Source of the DNA: Paraescarpia echinospica
Lineage: Eukaryota; Annelida; Polychaeta; Sabellida; Siboglinidae
Reading direction: 5' to 3'
Assembly: GCA_020002185.1 (NCBI GenBank)
Contig: CM034534.1
Coordinates: 62,506,186 to 62,570,185 of the forward strand
DNA: 64,000 nt
A model generated the notes under the pieces. The model was given only the letters and a program-made list of their open reading frames with translations, was not told the origin of the DNA and did no database searches. Made by a program: the position numbers and the translations under genes. Positions within the stretch are counted from its first letter, which is position 1, and each line of letters begins with the position of its first letter. Positions 22,150-32,711 of the stretch are shown piece by piece.

Positions 22150-22400
22150 ATGTTATATCATTTGAAAGCTCTACATCTCCCCGTCTCATAGAGGTCTGTC
22201 GTTGAGCCGTCAAGTGGTGCAGTAAGCGTGAATCTAAGGTCAAATAAGGTCACCGTCAAATGATGATTTTTTGACATTTTACGCTTTCGCAATCGTCTTA
22301 ACATTACAATGGTCGCATATCTACTTTACGTAATTAAAAGATGGCGAAGTCATATATTTTTGGAAAGCGTATTGTCTCCTAAGTATGGAGGTATTTAGAT
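22150..22400 (+). repeat. ~200-bp satellite-like unit, locus 1 (single copy)
   Basis: Contains GGTCACCGTCAAATGATGA, TATCTACTTTACGTAATTA and AAAGCGTATTGTCTCC in the same order as the units at 43.85-44.27 kb, and in reverse complement at 47.8-49.08 kb. It ends directly at the 3' end of a CR1 copy. Confidence 0.85.
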
Positions 22401-22402
22401 TT

Positions 22403-23085
22403 AACAAGATTTAACAAGATTGCCACCCAGAGAATTAACTCTAGGTGGCAGGTGGACAAGGAAGCCCTTTGGCTTATCGAGAGTCCGACCCTTTTATCTA
22501 TGTGTATCCCGCCCGTCTGAGGTATGTGTCGATTTTATTTTTAAACATATTCACGCTACTAGCACCCACACAATCGGCAGGTAATCTATTCCATTAATTT
22601 ACAGTCCTTTGTGAAAAAGAAAACTTTCTTATATCCAATCTACTCTGCTCCTTTGCCAATGTAAGTTCATGTCCTCTAGTCCTTCTATCTTTCTTAACTG
22701 AGAAAAAATATTTCTATCAATATTTTCATAACCCTTCAATATTTTAAACACTTCTATCTGATCTCCTCTCAATCTCCTGGTCTCTAGTGTTGTTAAACCG
22801 CATTTTTTTAGGCGTATTTCGTAACTAAGATCCCTCAGTTTGGTATCATTTTAGTTGCTCTCCTCTGCACTCTTTCTAGCATATCTATGTCCTTCCTGCG
22901 ATATGGCCTCCACGCTTGAATACAATATTCTAAATGAGGCCTAACTATTGTTTTGTACAGCGGTATTATTAGCTCTTTTTCATTATACGTTATGTTTCGC
23001 CTAATTAATCCAAGGATTTGATTTCCCTTTGAAGCTGCAATTCCGCACTGCTCTGAAACCTTCATATCAGCACTATTGGTTAACC
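22403..23085 (-). mobile_element. CR1-like LINE, 3' portion, cut by gap
   Basis: Minus strand from 23085: ADMKVSEQCGIAASKGNQIL, GLIRRN, PHLEYCIQAWRPYRRKDI and LERVQRRATKMI, the post-RT region of this family, followed by the usual C-terminal block (TYLRR-like) near 22520. The 3' end at 22403-22430 has short AACAAGATTT tandem copies, shared with the other family members. The 5' side runs into the N gap. Confidence 0.92.
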
Positions 23086-24085
23086 NNNNNNNNNNNNNNN
23101 NNNNNNNNNNNNNNNNNNNNNNNNNNNNNNNNNNNNNNNNNNNNNNNNNNNNNNNNNNNNNNNNNNNNNNNNNNNNNNNNNNNNNNNNNNNNNNNNNNNN
23201 NNNNNNNNNNNNNNNNNNNNNNNNNNNNNNNNNNNNNNNNNNNNNNNNNNNNNNNNNNNNNNNNNNNNNNNNNNNNNNNNNNNNNNNNNNNNNNNNNNNN
23301 NNNNNNNNNNNNNNNNNNNNNNNNNNNNNNNNNNNNNNNNNNNNNNNNNNNNNNNNNNNNNNNNNNNNNNNNNNNNNNNNNNNNNNNNNNNNNNNNNNNN
23401 NNNNNNNNNNNNNNNNNNNNNNNNNNNNNNNNNNNNNNNNNNNNNNNNNNNNNNNNNNNNNNNNNNNNNNNNNNNNNNNNNNNNNNNNNNNNNNNNNNNN
23501 NNNNNNNNNNNNNNNNNNNNNNNNNNNNNNNNNNNNNNNNNNNNNNNNNNNNNNNNNNNNNNNNNNNNNNNNNNNNNNNNNNNNNNNNNNNNNNNNNNNN
23601 NNNNNNNNNNNNNNNNNNNNNNNNNNNNNNNNNNNNNNNNNNNNNNNNNNNNNNNNNNNNNNNNNNNNNNNNNNNNNNNNNNNNNNNNNNNNNNNNNNNN
23701 NNNNNNNNNNNNNNNNNNNNNNNNNNNNNNNNNNNNNNNNNNNNNNNNNNNNNNNNNNNNNNNNNNNNNNNNNNNNNNNNNNNNNNNNNNNNNNNNNNNN
23801 NNNNNNNNNNNNNNNNNNNNNNNNNNNNNNNNNNNNNNNNNNNNNNNNNNNNNNNNNNNNNNNNNNNNNNNNNNNNNNNNNNNNNNNNNNNNNNNNNNNN
23901 NNNNNNNNNNNNNNNNNNNNNNNNNNNNNNNNNNNNNNNNNNNNNNNNNNNNNNNNNNNNNNNNNNNNNNNNNNNNNNNNNNNNNNNNNNNNNNNNNNNN
24001 NNNNNNNNNNNNNNNNNNNNNNNNNNNNNNNNNNNNNNNNNNNNNNNNNNNNNNNNNNNNNNNNNNNNNNNNNNNNNNNNNNNNN
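23086..24085. other. Assembly gap (exactly 1000 N)
   Basis: The exact round length suggests a default gap size. CR1 sequence lies on the left and a 47-bp minisatellite on the right, so the true content is probably the rest of the LINE and more minisatellite. Confidence 0.95.
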
Positions 24086-25035
24086 ATAATGACCTGTGTG
24101 TTTGTGTGAATAGTGGAGTTGTCCAATGTGTAATAATGACCTGTGTGTTTGTGTGAATAGTGGAGCTGTCCAATGTGTAATAATGACCTGTGTGTTTGTG
24201 TGAGTAGTGGAGCTGTCCATTGTGTAATAATGACCTGTGTGTTTGTGTGAGTAGTGGAGCTGTCCAATGTGTAATAATGACCTGTGTGTTTGTGTGAGTA
24301 ATGGAGCTGTCCATTGTGTAATAATGACGTGTGTTTGTGTGAATAGTGGAGCTGTCCAATGTGTAATAATGACCTGTGTGTTTGTGTGAATAGTGGAGCT
24401 GTCCAATGTGTAATAATGACATGTGTGTTTGTGTGAATAGTGGAGCTGACCAATGTGTAATAATGACCTGTGTGTTTGTGTGAATAGTGGAGCTGTCCAA
24501 TGTGAAATAATGACCTGTGTGTTTGTGTGAATAGTGGAGTTGTCCAATGTGTAATAATGACCTGTGTGTTTGTGTGAATAGTGGAGCTGTCCAATGTGTA
24601 ATAATGACCTGTGTGTTTGTGTGAATAGTGGAGCTGTCCAATGTGTAATAATGACCTGTGTGTTTGTGTGAATAGTGGAGCTGTCCAAAGTGTAATAATG
24701 ACCTGTGTGTTTGTGTGAATAGTGGAGCTGTCCAATGTGTAATAATGACCTGTGTGTTTGTGTGAATAGTGGAGCTGTCCAATGTGAAATAATGACCTGT
24801 GTGTTTGTGTGAATAGTGGAGCTGTCCAATGTGTAATAATGACCTGTGTGTTTGTGTGAGTAGTGGAGCTGTCCAATGTGTAATAATGACCTGTGTGTTT
24901 GTGTGAATAGTGGAGTTGTCCAATGTGTAATAATGACCTGTGTGTTTGTGACAAACTTTGTGTGAATAGTGGAGCTGTCCAATGTGTAATAATGACCTGT
25001 GTGTTTGTGTGAGTAGTGGAGCTGTGCAATGTCCA
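24086..25035. repeat. 47-bp minisatellite, about 20 copies
   Basis: Head-to-tail units with a 47-base period; each includes AATAATGACCTGTGTGTTTG and AGTGGAGCTGTCCAATG. Units differ by scattered substitutions (for example GAATAG/GAGTAG, CAATG/CATTG); one near 24335 is two bases short and one near 24950 has a nine-base insertion. Because 47 is not a multiple of three and the unit has no stops on the minus strand, all three minus frames stay open; the resulting Thr-His-Trp-rich 'proteins' are artefacts. Confidence 0.97.
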
Positions 25036-25566
25036 ATGTCAGGTATAGGCGATATTTGATAATTTGGCCACTTCACAGTGGCTATACTAGTTAAGGCATT
25101 AAATGTCACATGCTACTAAAACTGTACCCAGTGCACATCTCTGCCAATATGGTGATTGTGCCTTCTGCATCGCTGGTCCTTGTCTCTGGTCCTTTCTTCC
25201 TCGTGAGTGACTCTGTATAAAGCTTACAACGACCCCTGTAAACTCACTTGTTTAAGCGAGCGTATTATTCTTGAACTGTGACTATCGTTTAATGTTGTCA
25301 CTGGATTGGACTTCTTAATGATAATTTGATTGAACTTTTGGTGCTACGTTTTTATGATTTTAGATTTTTAGTGCTATGGTTTATGTTTTATAATCTAGAC
25401 TCTTAACTCTCTTTGTGTGCCACCTTTAGACAGGGTCACCTTGAACCATGGCGCTCTAAACGTGCTCTTATTGTTATTATTAAAACATTCCATTACTCCA
25501 ATCCTGATATTTTAATGACGTCTTGAACACAATTAAAGATTGTTTTGTATATTTTGTTTTCCACAG
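25036..25566. other. Intronic-type sequence
   Basis: No repeat or coding signal recognised. It ends in a pyrimidine-rich tract and TTTTCCACAG acceptor for the exon at 25567. Confidence 0.6.
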
Positions 25567-25758
25567 ATTCGGCCGGTGTATAGTGAGGATGGAACACACA
25601 ACTTTGCTCCGACGACTCGCTGCCTCACTGATACTATCACTGACAGCTTCATCATCAATGCAGGCGACAAGGAGATCACATTCAACAGGTTCTCGGACAT
25701 CCAGAGAGACAGACAGAGTCTCTTTTGGCAACTACCGCCCAAGTTGAGGGGAGATCAG
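25567..25758 (+). CDS. LamB exon A
   Basis: Exactly 192 bases, 64 codons, phase 0 at both ends, with acceptor CCACAG and donor GTAGGT. Encodes the N-terminal strands of the laminin IV domain, including FWQLPPKLRGDQ, equivalent to the conserved W-x-LP-x-x-F-GD step. No internal stop. Looks like a functional exon on its own. Confidence 0.85.
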
Positions 25759-26238
25759 GTAGGTGGGGTAGTGAAGTGTGTTGCAGGGAGAGGGGGTGTA
25801 GCCACACATAGATTTAGTGGTAATGTTTGTACTGTCTTTCTTAATTCTACTAATTATCTGAATTGTTCTTGGGATTTTAAGAATATTATTACCATGTTTA
25901 TTACGATAGAATTTTAAAAACTGTTAGATGGGGTGAGCTCAATTTGCAGGTCTCTGTTGCAGAAGCAAGGAAGTGATGAAAGAACTGGTGATCTGGCAAC
26001 TTAAGCATTGTGCCAAACTTACTAAAAACTACTTGAATCTGAATTCAGAATAACATTTCTTGATATTGAGCCGCCTGCAGGATGGGTATCAGTAGAGGTA
26101 TATTGTAAGTGACTCACTGAAATGTCCTCCAAACAGAAAGATCAAAAAAAAAATTGAGAAGGAAAGCTAAAGAAGTTAACCTGGGACTATTGTGATCTGC
26201 CGCCATATGCCCTGCTGTGTTCTGTGCTGTGCTTGTTG

Positions 26239-26350
26239 GTTGCGTCCTATGGAGACTACCTCAAGTTCTACCTGTCCTATCAGGCAGCCGCTGATGAAGG
26301 ACAAACCTTCGTGGATGTGGACATTGAGATCATGCTAAGTGGCAATGCAG
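26239..26350 (+). CDS. LamB exon B-like block (splice-defective)
   Basis: Starts with VASYGDYLKFYLSYQ, which continues directly from exon A at protein level, then a DVDIEIMLSGN strand. The dinucleotide before the first codon (26237-26238) is TG, with no AG in the preceding tract, and no GT donor follows LSGN. The end coordinate is approximate. Confidence 0.7.
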
Positions 26351-26439
26351 ATTTAATAAGAATTAACAAGATTATTTTCCAGAGCAAAAAGCTCCAAGTG
26401 GCCAAGGAAGGGTTAGCAAGAGTCCAAAATGATGGTATC

Positions 26440-26660
26440 TGTGCGTAATTTACTCTTCTGAGATGTTTGTCGAATTTGTATTTATACATATTCATGCCGC
26501 TAGCATTTACACAGTCTGCAGATAATTTGTTCTATTCATTTATAGTTCTCTTTGAGATAGAATAATTTCTTAAATCTAATCTATGCTCTTCCATCACTAA
26601 TATTACTTTGTGTCCTCTAGTCCTGCTAGTTTTCTTACCTGAGAAGAAATGCTAATTTAA
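26440..26660 (-). mobile_element. CR1-like LINE fragment, diverged
   Basis: Minus-strand reading includes MNMYKYKFDKHLRRVNYA, the counterpart of the VNMFKNKIDTYLRRAGYT end of the family's ORF2, preceded by degenerate versions of the upstream strands. More diverged than the other copies, so an older insertion. It lies between LamB blocks B and C. Confidence 0.75.
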
Positions 26661-26715
26661 ATAGTCCAACTTGGTGGACTGCTGTTATTCGACTTGGTCC
26701 TGTGTTCTACTTCAG

Positions 26716-26799
26716 AGTGACGGCAAGAGAGTCTACAAGTTGTTCCGACCACCAATGGAAGCTGATCAAACAAAGAAGGTTGAGATACTGCTCACAGAG
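26716..26799 (+). CDS. LamB exon C-like block
   Basis: Acceptor TACTTCAG precedes SDGKRVYKLFRPPMEADQ, then KKVEILLTE. The protein continues naturally into exon D. The expected donor after LTE reads CTACAT, with no GT. 84 bases, 28 codons. Confidence 0.7.
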
Positions 26800-27007
26800 C
26801 TACATTTGTTTCACTAATTTTCAAAGCACAACACGGTTTTAATGAATAATTGTTTAGTGAGTAATCAATTTTTTTATTGTGGAAATATAGATTGTCTTTT
26901 CCAAAGGTTCATATTAATGGTACATGTGTACATACTTTGTGGACTTGCACATTCAAGTAACCTGATATATGGTGTACATTATGTAAGAAAAGGGAAACGC
27001 AAACATC

Positions 27008-27150
27008 TCATAAGTCATATAACTGTGTAGCATCCCTCTTGATCTCATAAGTCATATAACTGTGTGGCATCCCTCTTGATATAGTAAGTCATATAACTGT
27101 GTGGCATCCCTCTTGATATCGTAAGTCATATACATGTCTGGTTTTGTCAT
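27008..27150. repeat. 37-bp minisatellite, four copies
   Basis: Period of exactly 37 bases (TAAGTCAT at 27011, 27048, 27085, 27122), unit including CATATAACTGTGTGGCATCC. A partial unit reappears at 27380-27440 beyond a simple repeat, just before LamB exon D. Confidence 0.93.
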
Positions 27151-27179
27151 CCTCTTAATCTTATAACATCATTACATAT

Positions 27180-27375
27180 GTGTGTGTCCATCTGTTTGTC
27201 TCTCTCTGTCTGTCTGTTGTCTCTGTCTGTCTGCCTGCCTGCCTGCCCGCCCACCCGGCTGCCTGCCTGCCTGCCTGCCTACCTGCCTGCCTGCCTGCCT
27301 GCTTTCCTGCCAGTCTGTCTGTCTGTCTGTCTGTATGTCTGTCTGCCCGCCCGCCCGCCCACCCGCCTGCCATCC
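27180..27375. repeat. (CTGT)n/(CTGC)n/(CCGC)n simple repeat
   Basis: Tetranucleotide runs of CTGT, CTGC and CCGC types. Frames are open on both strands (Cys-Leu-Pro or Gly-Arg-Gln rich) only because of the repeat. Confidence 0.97.
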
Positions 27376-27452
27376 CTCGTGATCTTATAAGTCATGTATT
27401 TGTCTGTGCCATCCTCTTGATCTCATAAGTCATACATGTGTGCGTGAAGGAG

Positions 27453-27542
27453 TCATTCCAACAACTGGATGGCACCCAACCCTCGAGGGAGACGTTCCTG
27501 GCCAACATTGAGGCGATCTTGGTGCGGGCAACCTACCACACT
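27453..27542 (+). CDS. LamB exon D-like block
   Basis: Encodes SFQQLDGTQPSRETFLANIE then ILVRATYHT, the most conserved helix-strand part of the laminin IV type A domain. Acceptor could be GAAG or GGAG just upstream. After YHT the sequence changes at once to a TTATTTATTTACAAC tract belonging to a LINE end, and no donor GT is present, as if the insertion removed it. Confidence 0.8.
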
Positions 27543-27660
27543 TATTTATTTATTTACAACATAGCAACGTAACATACAGTAACACAGACATGTCATACAA
27601 ATGGAAATGTGTTACATTGCATGGATGTCACTTGGCTAACAGCCGTCTTCCAGTGACACC
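27541..27660 (-). mobile_element. LINE 3'-end fragment
   Basis: The tract TTATTTACAACATAGCAACG and the following ACATGTCATA and GTGTTACATTG words match the LINE 3' end at 1.34-1.41 kb. Orientation by that comparison is minus. It abuts LamB exon D. Confidence 0.6.
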
Positions 27661-27864
27661 ATTTGATTATCATTACTCTATGATTGCAATCATAACAATC
27701 ATCTAAATCATGTTAAACAACTCACTCAAATTCATCACCTGTCCACCTCCGTACTATCTGTTGCTGTTGATATATGACAATGAACCGAGAAGTTTGATCC
27801 ATTGAAATATATGTAAGTGAATAGAGAGGCGATCCAAACATTTGTACACTGTCACGATGTCCAG

Positions 27865-27971
27865 CTCCATCCGGGACGTCACCATGGACACTGCCGTCCC
27901 CTTCAACACTGGACAGGAAGTGGCGTAAATACTGCAAATGTCCCCCCGGCTACACCGACCTCTTGTGTCAG
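27865..27971 (+). CDS. LamB exon E with frameshift (domain end and laminin-EGF start)
   Basis: After an AG at 27863-27864 the frame reads SIRDVTMDTAVPFNTGQEV, ending the laminin IV domain. The next motif, KYCKCPPGYTDLLCQ (start of a laminin-type EGF module), is in a different frame, shifted near 27925, so the block as read has a one-base-type frameshift. The donor is canonical: CAG then GTAATT at 27972. Confidence 0.8.
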
Positions 27972-29285
27972 GTAATTGACCTAGCCTTCATGTCACCGGT
28001 TGCCTTAGCAAAAGTTCCATCAAGTCATCATAAAACAGATACCAAACATGTATTTATTTGAAATTTATTACGTAAGGCAAAGTTTATAAATGACAGATTT
28101 ATTTGTGAGTTGTCATGCAGCAATGGTGATGTAATTCACGTATTTCATTATTATTAACATTGGTGGCAAAGATAATGCTTGACAGACGTCACACGCAAAA
28201 TGTTGATTGTCACATTGGCAAAATGCGACATCTTGGATACATCAATTGTGTTCTCTGAGAACCATGAACTATTGGCGTCAGGGCCTTGTTTGACCACAAC
28301 ACTAGTGGACCAACTGCAAGGACAGTTGCTGCTTTAATTTAATGAAAAAATATTCTGTTCTTAACTTAATGGAGACCATGTTTCTTTTTGTGAACGTCAA
28401 ATTGTGCCAAAAGGCTGGCACTTAACCCATAAAATAAACATCATCCATTTGGTCATCTAATATCTGTATTGGACTTGTGTTGTTGATTGCCTAAAACACA
28501 TATATATTCTGTTTTAGGCAGGGTTGGCACGTTGCTGGGAAAAACTGGTTTTAGACAGGGCAGCGGGAAATACCTGGTATATACCGGTATTTACCAGTAA
28601 TATCTGGGAATAACTCATAAAAAAGGAATAAGTCCATAACTGAGATTAACATTTGTTAGTTCCTGTAACTAAATCTAGTCCAGATGAAAAAGTAATCAAT
28701 ATTAAGAACAAATACTGGTTACCAGTCCAGACCTAATCCTTGTGTTTGTGTCAGTGCCAGGAAATCCATGACATGAAAGAGTAAAATATTCAGTTAGTAA
28801 GTAAGTGTCATTGTCATTCTGACAAGGGACAGTGCTAAGTGCTGCTGTCTGGGTCTTCTTCTGAAGAAGTCTGGTGATGAACTCGTATAGCCTGTACTAG
28901 TATTGTCTCGTATTGTCAGGTGTCGGTTTGCAATCTGGTTAAAGAACAAAGAAATGTTGAGCTTTGGACATAGGCAGGTACGTATCAGGGTCCATACACA
29001 ATGACAGATACCAAATTCAAGGCTTTTTAATAGAGAATGAACTTGTACCAGACTATTGACGGCAACCCACAGCTGGTCAACAAAAGGTGGAGTGACATGA
29101 AAATGGTAATCAATAACACACAGTAACACCCATATCCATTAAAAAGTGATTGGTCATGGAAGATCAGTTTGAAAGAACAGGAAGCCCTGCATTATATTTC
29201 TAAACTGCCCAGAAGCAATTTGTTTCTGCTGCTATATATATATGAATCCCTTTAAAACTTGCAATAATAAACTCTCACACTTTTT
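27972..29285. other. Intronic or intergenic sequence
   Basis: No coding motif recognised. There is a palindromic CTGGTATATACCGGTATTTA-type patch near 28576. It ends with a TTTTTTTATCAG tract before the transposase start. Confidence 0.5.
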
Positions 29286-29292
29286 TTATCAG

Positions 29293-30440
29293 ATGCCTAA
29301 TGTGAAGAAGAAGGTTGAACGCGTGAAATGGACATTATCAGATATGCAGTCGGCCGTACGTGACGTACTAATATATCAACGATAAAAAAAATCAGCTAGC
29401 CAAGCGCACAATGTACCGCGACAAACCCTGAGACGGCATCTAGAGAAGGCACGTGCGGGTGAGGGCGTCCACAAGTGTCTCGGCCGCAAACCGGTACTCT
29501 CCATAGATCAAGAAACAGAGCTGAAAGCCACCATATTTGAAATGGAGGCCAAACTCTTCGGCTTGACGCAAGATGATGTGAGGCACTTTGTATTCAAATT
29601 CTGCGAAACAAAAAAAATTAATTCAAGGAAACAACTCAAAAGGCTGGAAAGGACTGGCTGAAAGGCTACTTAAAACGGCATCCAGACATCAGTCCGCGAA
29701 TCCCCGAGCCAACGTCGATTCAGCGAGCCATCGGCTTTAACAGAATGAAGGTTGATCGGTACATGCAGCTTCTACTAGCCACCATCTTTGATGAGGATGG
29801 GAAGAGGGTCATCCACGAAGGCAACATATTCAACGTGGACGAATCTGGTTACACTATTTGCCACAATTAAGCCAGGGAAAGTGCTGGCGAAGAAAGGGAA
29901 GAAAGGGATCGGGGCTATCACCAGTGCGGAGAGGGGAAAGAATGTTACAGTTGTCGCTTGTGTTTCGGCAACCGGCGCATACATCCCACCGATCTTCCCC
30001 AGGGTTCGCATCAAGCCGGAACTGCTGGACGGATCGTCTCCTGGCACTGTTTGGTACGCAAACAAAAGTGGTTGGATCAACGTTGAGTTGTTTGAATGCT
30101 AGATCGACCACTTCATTGAAGTTGTGCAGCCAAGCCACCGAGCATCAAAGGTGTTGCTCATCCTAGATGGCCACAGCAGCCACACGAAGAATGTTCGACT
30201 GATCGAAAAGGCCAATACAAACAACATAATCATATCAATGCCGCCCCACTGCACGCACCGGCTTCAGCCACTCGATGTGAGCGTGTTCAAAAGTGTTAAT
30301 GTCAATTACAACAGAGGAGTGCAGACATGGCTGCGCCAGCGAGTAATGACGATAACAATAACAGTTGCTTACTACTATGAAATAAGAAGTAGCCTAAGTA
30401 CCATTAGGGCCTAACATAAATCACACTTTAAAGCCTACTA
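29293..30440 (+). pseudogene. Pogo-like transposase: HTH and DDE core, broken
   Basis: Starts MPNVKKKVERVKWTLSDM; the HTH step is NVPRQTLRRHLEKA near 29412. A CENP-B/Tc5-like segment gives KRHPDISPRIPEPTS near 29676. The DDE core has NVDESGYT (first Asp, about 29837), GKKGIGAITSAERGKNVTV, then [14 protein letters not shown] (second Asp, about 30165) and [20 protein letters not shown] third catalytic Asp cannot be placed after 30.33 kb, where the sequence loses similarity. Stops at about 29383, 29660, 29868 (by frameshift) and 30100 break the frame. Intact enzymes cut and paste the transposon. Confidence 0.85.
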
Positions 30441-30584
30441 ATTGAATGTGTAACTGTTTGCAGCGTTGAGATGGATGTGCACATTTCCGCTGATACACGC
30501 GAGGAGAACTGCGATCCAGATGGTGAAGGCCTATCGTTTCAACGACTGATTAATTGTTCACCAGCCGTTCCCAGACCTAAGATT

Positions 30585-32711
30585 TAACAAGATTGCCATC
30601 CAGAGAATTAACTCTAGATGGCAGGTGGACAAGGAAGCCCTTTGGCTTATCGAGAGTCCAACCCTTTTATCTACATATATCCACCCCTTCTGAGGTATGT
30701 GTCAATTTTTTTTTTAAACATATTCACACTACTAGCACCCACACAATCATCAGATAATCTGTTCCATTCATTCACAGTCCTTTGTGAAAATGAGAACTTT
30801 CTCACGTCTAATCTACACTGCTCCTTTACTAATGTAACTTTATGTCCTCTAGTCTTTCTATCTTTCTTAACTGAAAAAAAACATGTTTCTATCAATATTT
30901 TCATAACCATTCAATATTTTAAACACTTCTATCTGATCTCCTCTCAATCTCCTGGTCTCTAGTGTTGTTAAACCACATTCTTTTAGGCGTTTTTTATAAC
31001 TAAGATCCCTCGGTTTTTGTATCATTTTAGTCGCTCTCCTCTGTACTCTTTCTAGCATATCTATGTCCTTCTTGCGGTATGGCCTCCACGTTTGTATACA
31101 ATATTCTAAATGAGGCCTAACTATTGTTTTGTACAGCGGTATTATTAGTTCTTTTTCTTTATATGCTATATTTCGCCTAATCAATCCAAGGATTTGATTT
31201 CCCTTTGAAGCTGCAATTCCACACTGCTCTGAAACCTTCATGTCAGCACTAATTGTCAGCCCTAAGTCTTTTTCTTTTACAGTAGTATTTAGTACAGTTC
31301 TCCCCATTGTATATTCTACATATTCGTTCCCATGTCCTGTGTGAAGACATTTACATTTCCCAAAATTGAACAACATTTGCCACTTTTCAGACCATTTGAT
31401 CAACCTGTCAAGATCATCCTGTAATTGTTGTCTATCTCCATCACTTTAAATCCTTCTAAACACTTTTGTATCATCTGCAAATTTCAACATCTTGCTAGCT
31501 ATATCATCGTCCAAATCGTTTATATATATTAAGAATAATATAGGTCCCAGTACTGATCCCTGTGGAACCCCACTCAAAACTGATTTCCAGTTTGAAGCCT
31601 CCCATCAACAACTACCCGTTGTCTTCTGTCAATCAGCCATTTTTCTATCCAGTTAATTATACCATTTCCTATGCCATGGGCCTTTAGTTTAAGCAGTAAT
31701 CTCTGATGTGGCACTTTGTCGAAAGCTTTTTGAAAATCTAAGTAGATGATATCTACTGGTGATCCATCATCTACCCACTTAGTGATATCTTCCAAAAAAC
31801 ATAACATATTTGTTAAGCATGACCTCGCTTTTAGAAACCCATGTTGAGATGGGTTTATCAAGTTATGTTTAACAAGAAAATCCACCATGTGATCTTTAAT
31901 TAGTCTTTCTAATAATTTACAAATCACCGATGTTAAACTAACTGGTCTATAATTATTTGACTTGTTTCTCGAACCTTTTTTAAATAACGGTATAATGTTT
32001 GCTTCTTTCCATTCTAAAGGAACCATTCCCTCTTCTAATGACAAGTTGAAAACTGTTGCAAGCGATATGCTAATTTGTTCTACAATTTCCACTAGTAGTT
32101 TGGGTGGAATACCATCCACTCCAGGTGATTTATTTTCCTTCATAGCCCTAATTTTCTTAGCTACCATTTCTGGGGTTACAATTAACTGTCTTAAATAGTC
32201 TGATTCTGCCCCTTGAACTTAGCCTCTGGTACTGGCAGTGAACTAGTGTCTTCTCTGGTAAACACTGAACTAAAATACTCATTTAGGTCTTCCGCCATTA
32301 AGAATCCTTCTGATATTATATTTCCAGCACTATCTTCTAGAGGACCGACCTTATCCTGAACTTTCTGTTTGCTTCGAACATACGCATAAAAACTCTTGCT
32401 GTCATGTTTTATATTACAAGCTAATTTATGTTCATAGCTTCTCTTTGAATTTCTAATTTCAGCTGTAGCTTGGTTTAGTGCTTCTTTATAAATGTTGTAG
32501 TCTTCGTCATTTCCAGTACGTCTATATGACTTCCACATCATTTGTTTATACTTAATTTTTCTAATGTCTTCTTTCGATAAGTATTTCTTTCTGGTCCGTT
32601 TCCCTTGTTTTTTGAAGGGAACAAATTTATCTACGACGCACTCTATTTCATTCTTTAAGATATTCCAGCATTCTGTTGCTGTCTTGTTCTTCAGTGTATT
32701 ATTCCAGTAAA
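30585..32711 (-). mobile_element. CR1-like LINE nested in the pogo transposon
   Basis: 5'-truncated copy of about 2.1 kb. Minus-strand order: WNNTLKNKTATECWNILKNE at 32709, linker, RT with KSPGVDGIPPKLL (near 32130), NNYRPVSLTSVICKLLERL, FQKAFDKVPHQRLLLKL (block A, near 31740) and KFADDTKVFRR (catalytic FADD block near 31480), then the C-terminal region ending near 30690. One frameshift around 31575 and a few stops. The 3' end at 30585-30600 has the family's AACAAGATT sequence. Confidence 0.93.

Larger units (their letters stand above)
25567..27971 (+). pseudogene. Laminin IV type A (LamB) domain locus, five exon-like blocks
   Basis: Five plus-strand blocks, in order, spell a laminin IV type A domain followed by the start of a laminin-EGF module: QSLFWQLPPKLRGD (exon A), SYGDYLKFYLSYQ (B), YKLFRPPMEADQ (C), LDGTQPSRETFL and ILVRATYHT (D), SIRDVTMDTAVP and CKCPPGYTDLLCQ (E). 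This domain occurs in laminin alpha chains and perlecan, secreted basement-membrane proteins; I cannot tell which. Exon A has good splice sites. B has TG in place of the acceptor AG; B, C and D lack a GT donor at the expected place; E contains a frameshift. A CR1 fragment, minisatellites and a LINE end sit in the introns. Pseudogene, damaged duplicate or assembly errors are all possible. Confidence 0.85.

Noticed and set aside
22835..25109. Minus-strand open frames of about 650-730 codons
   Set aside because: They consist of the 47-bp minisatellite translated in three frames, plus the N gap and a LINE end. No protein-like variation; frame openness is explained by the repeat.
27160..27430. Cys/Pro/Leu-rich and Gly/Arg/Gln-rich frames of 60-80 codons on both strands
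   Set aside because: Simple tetranucleotide repeat; no unique coding sequence.
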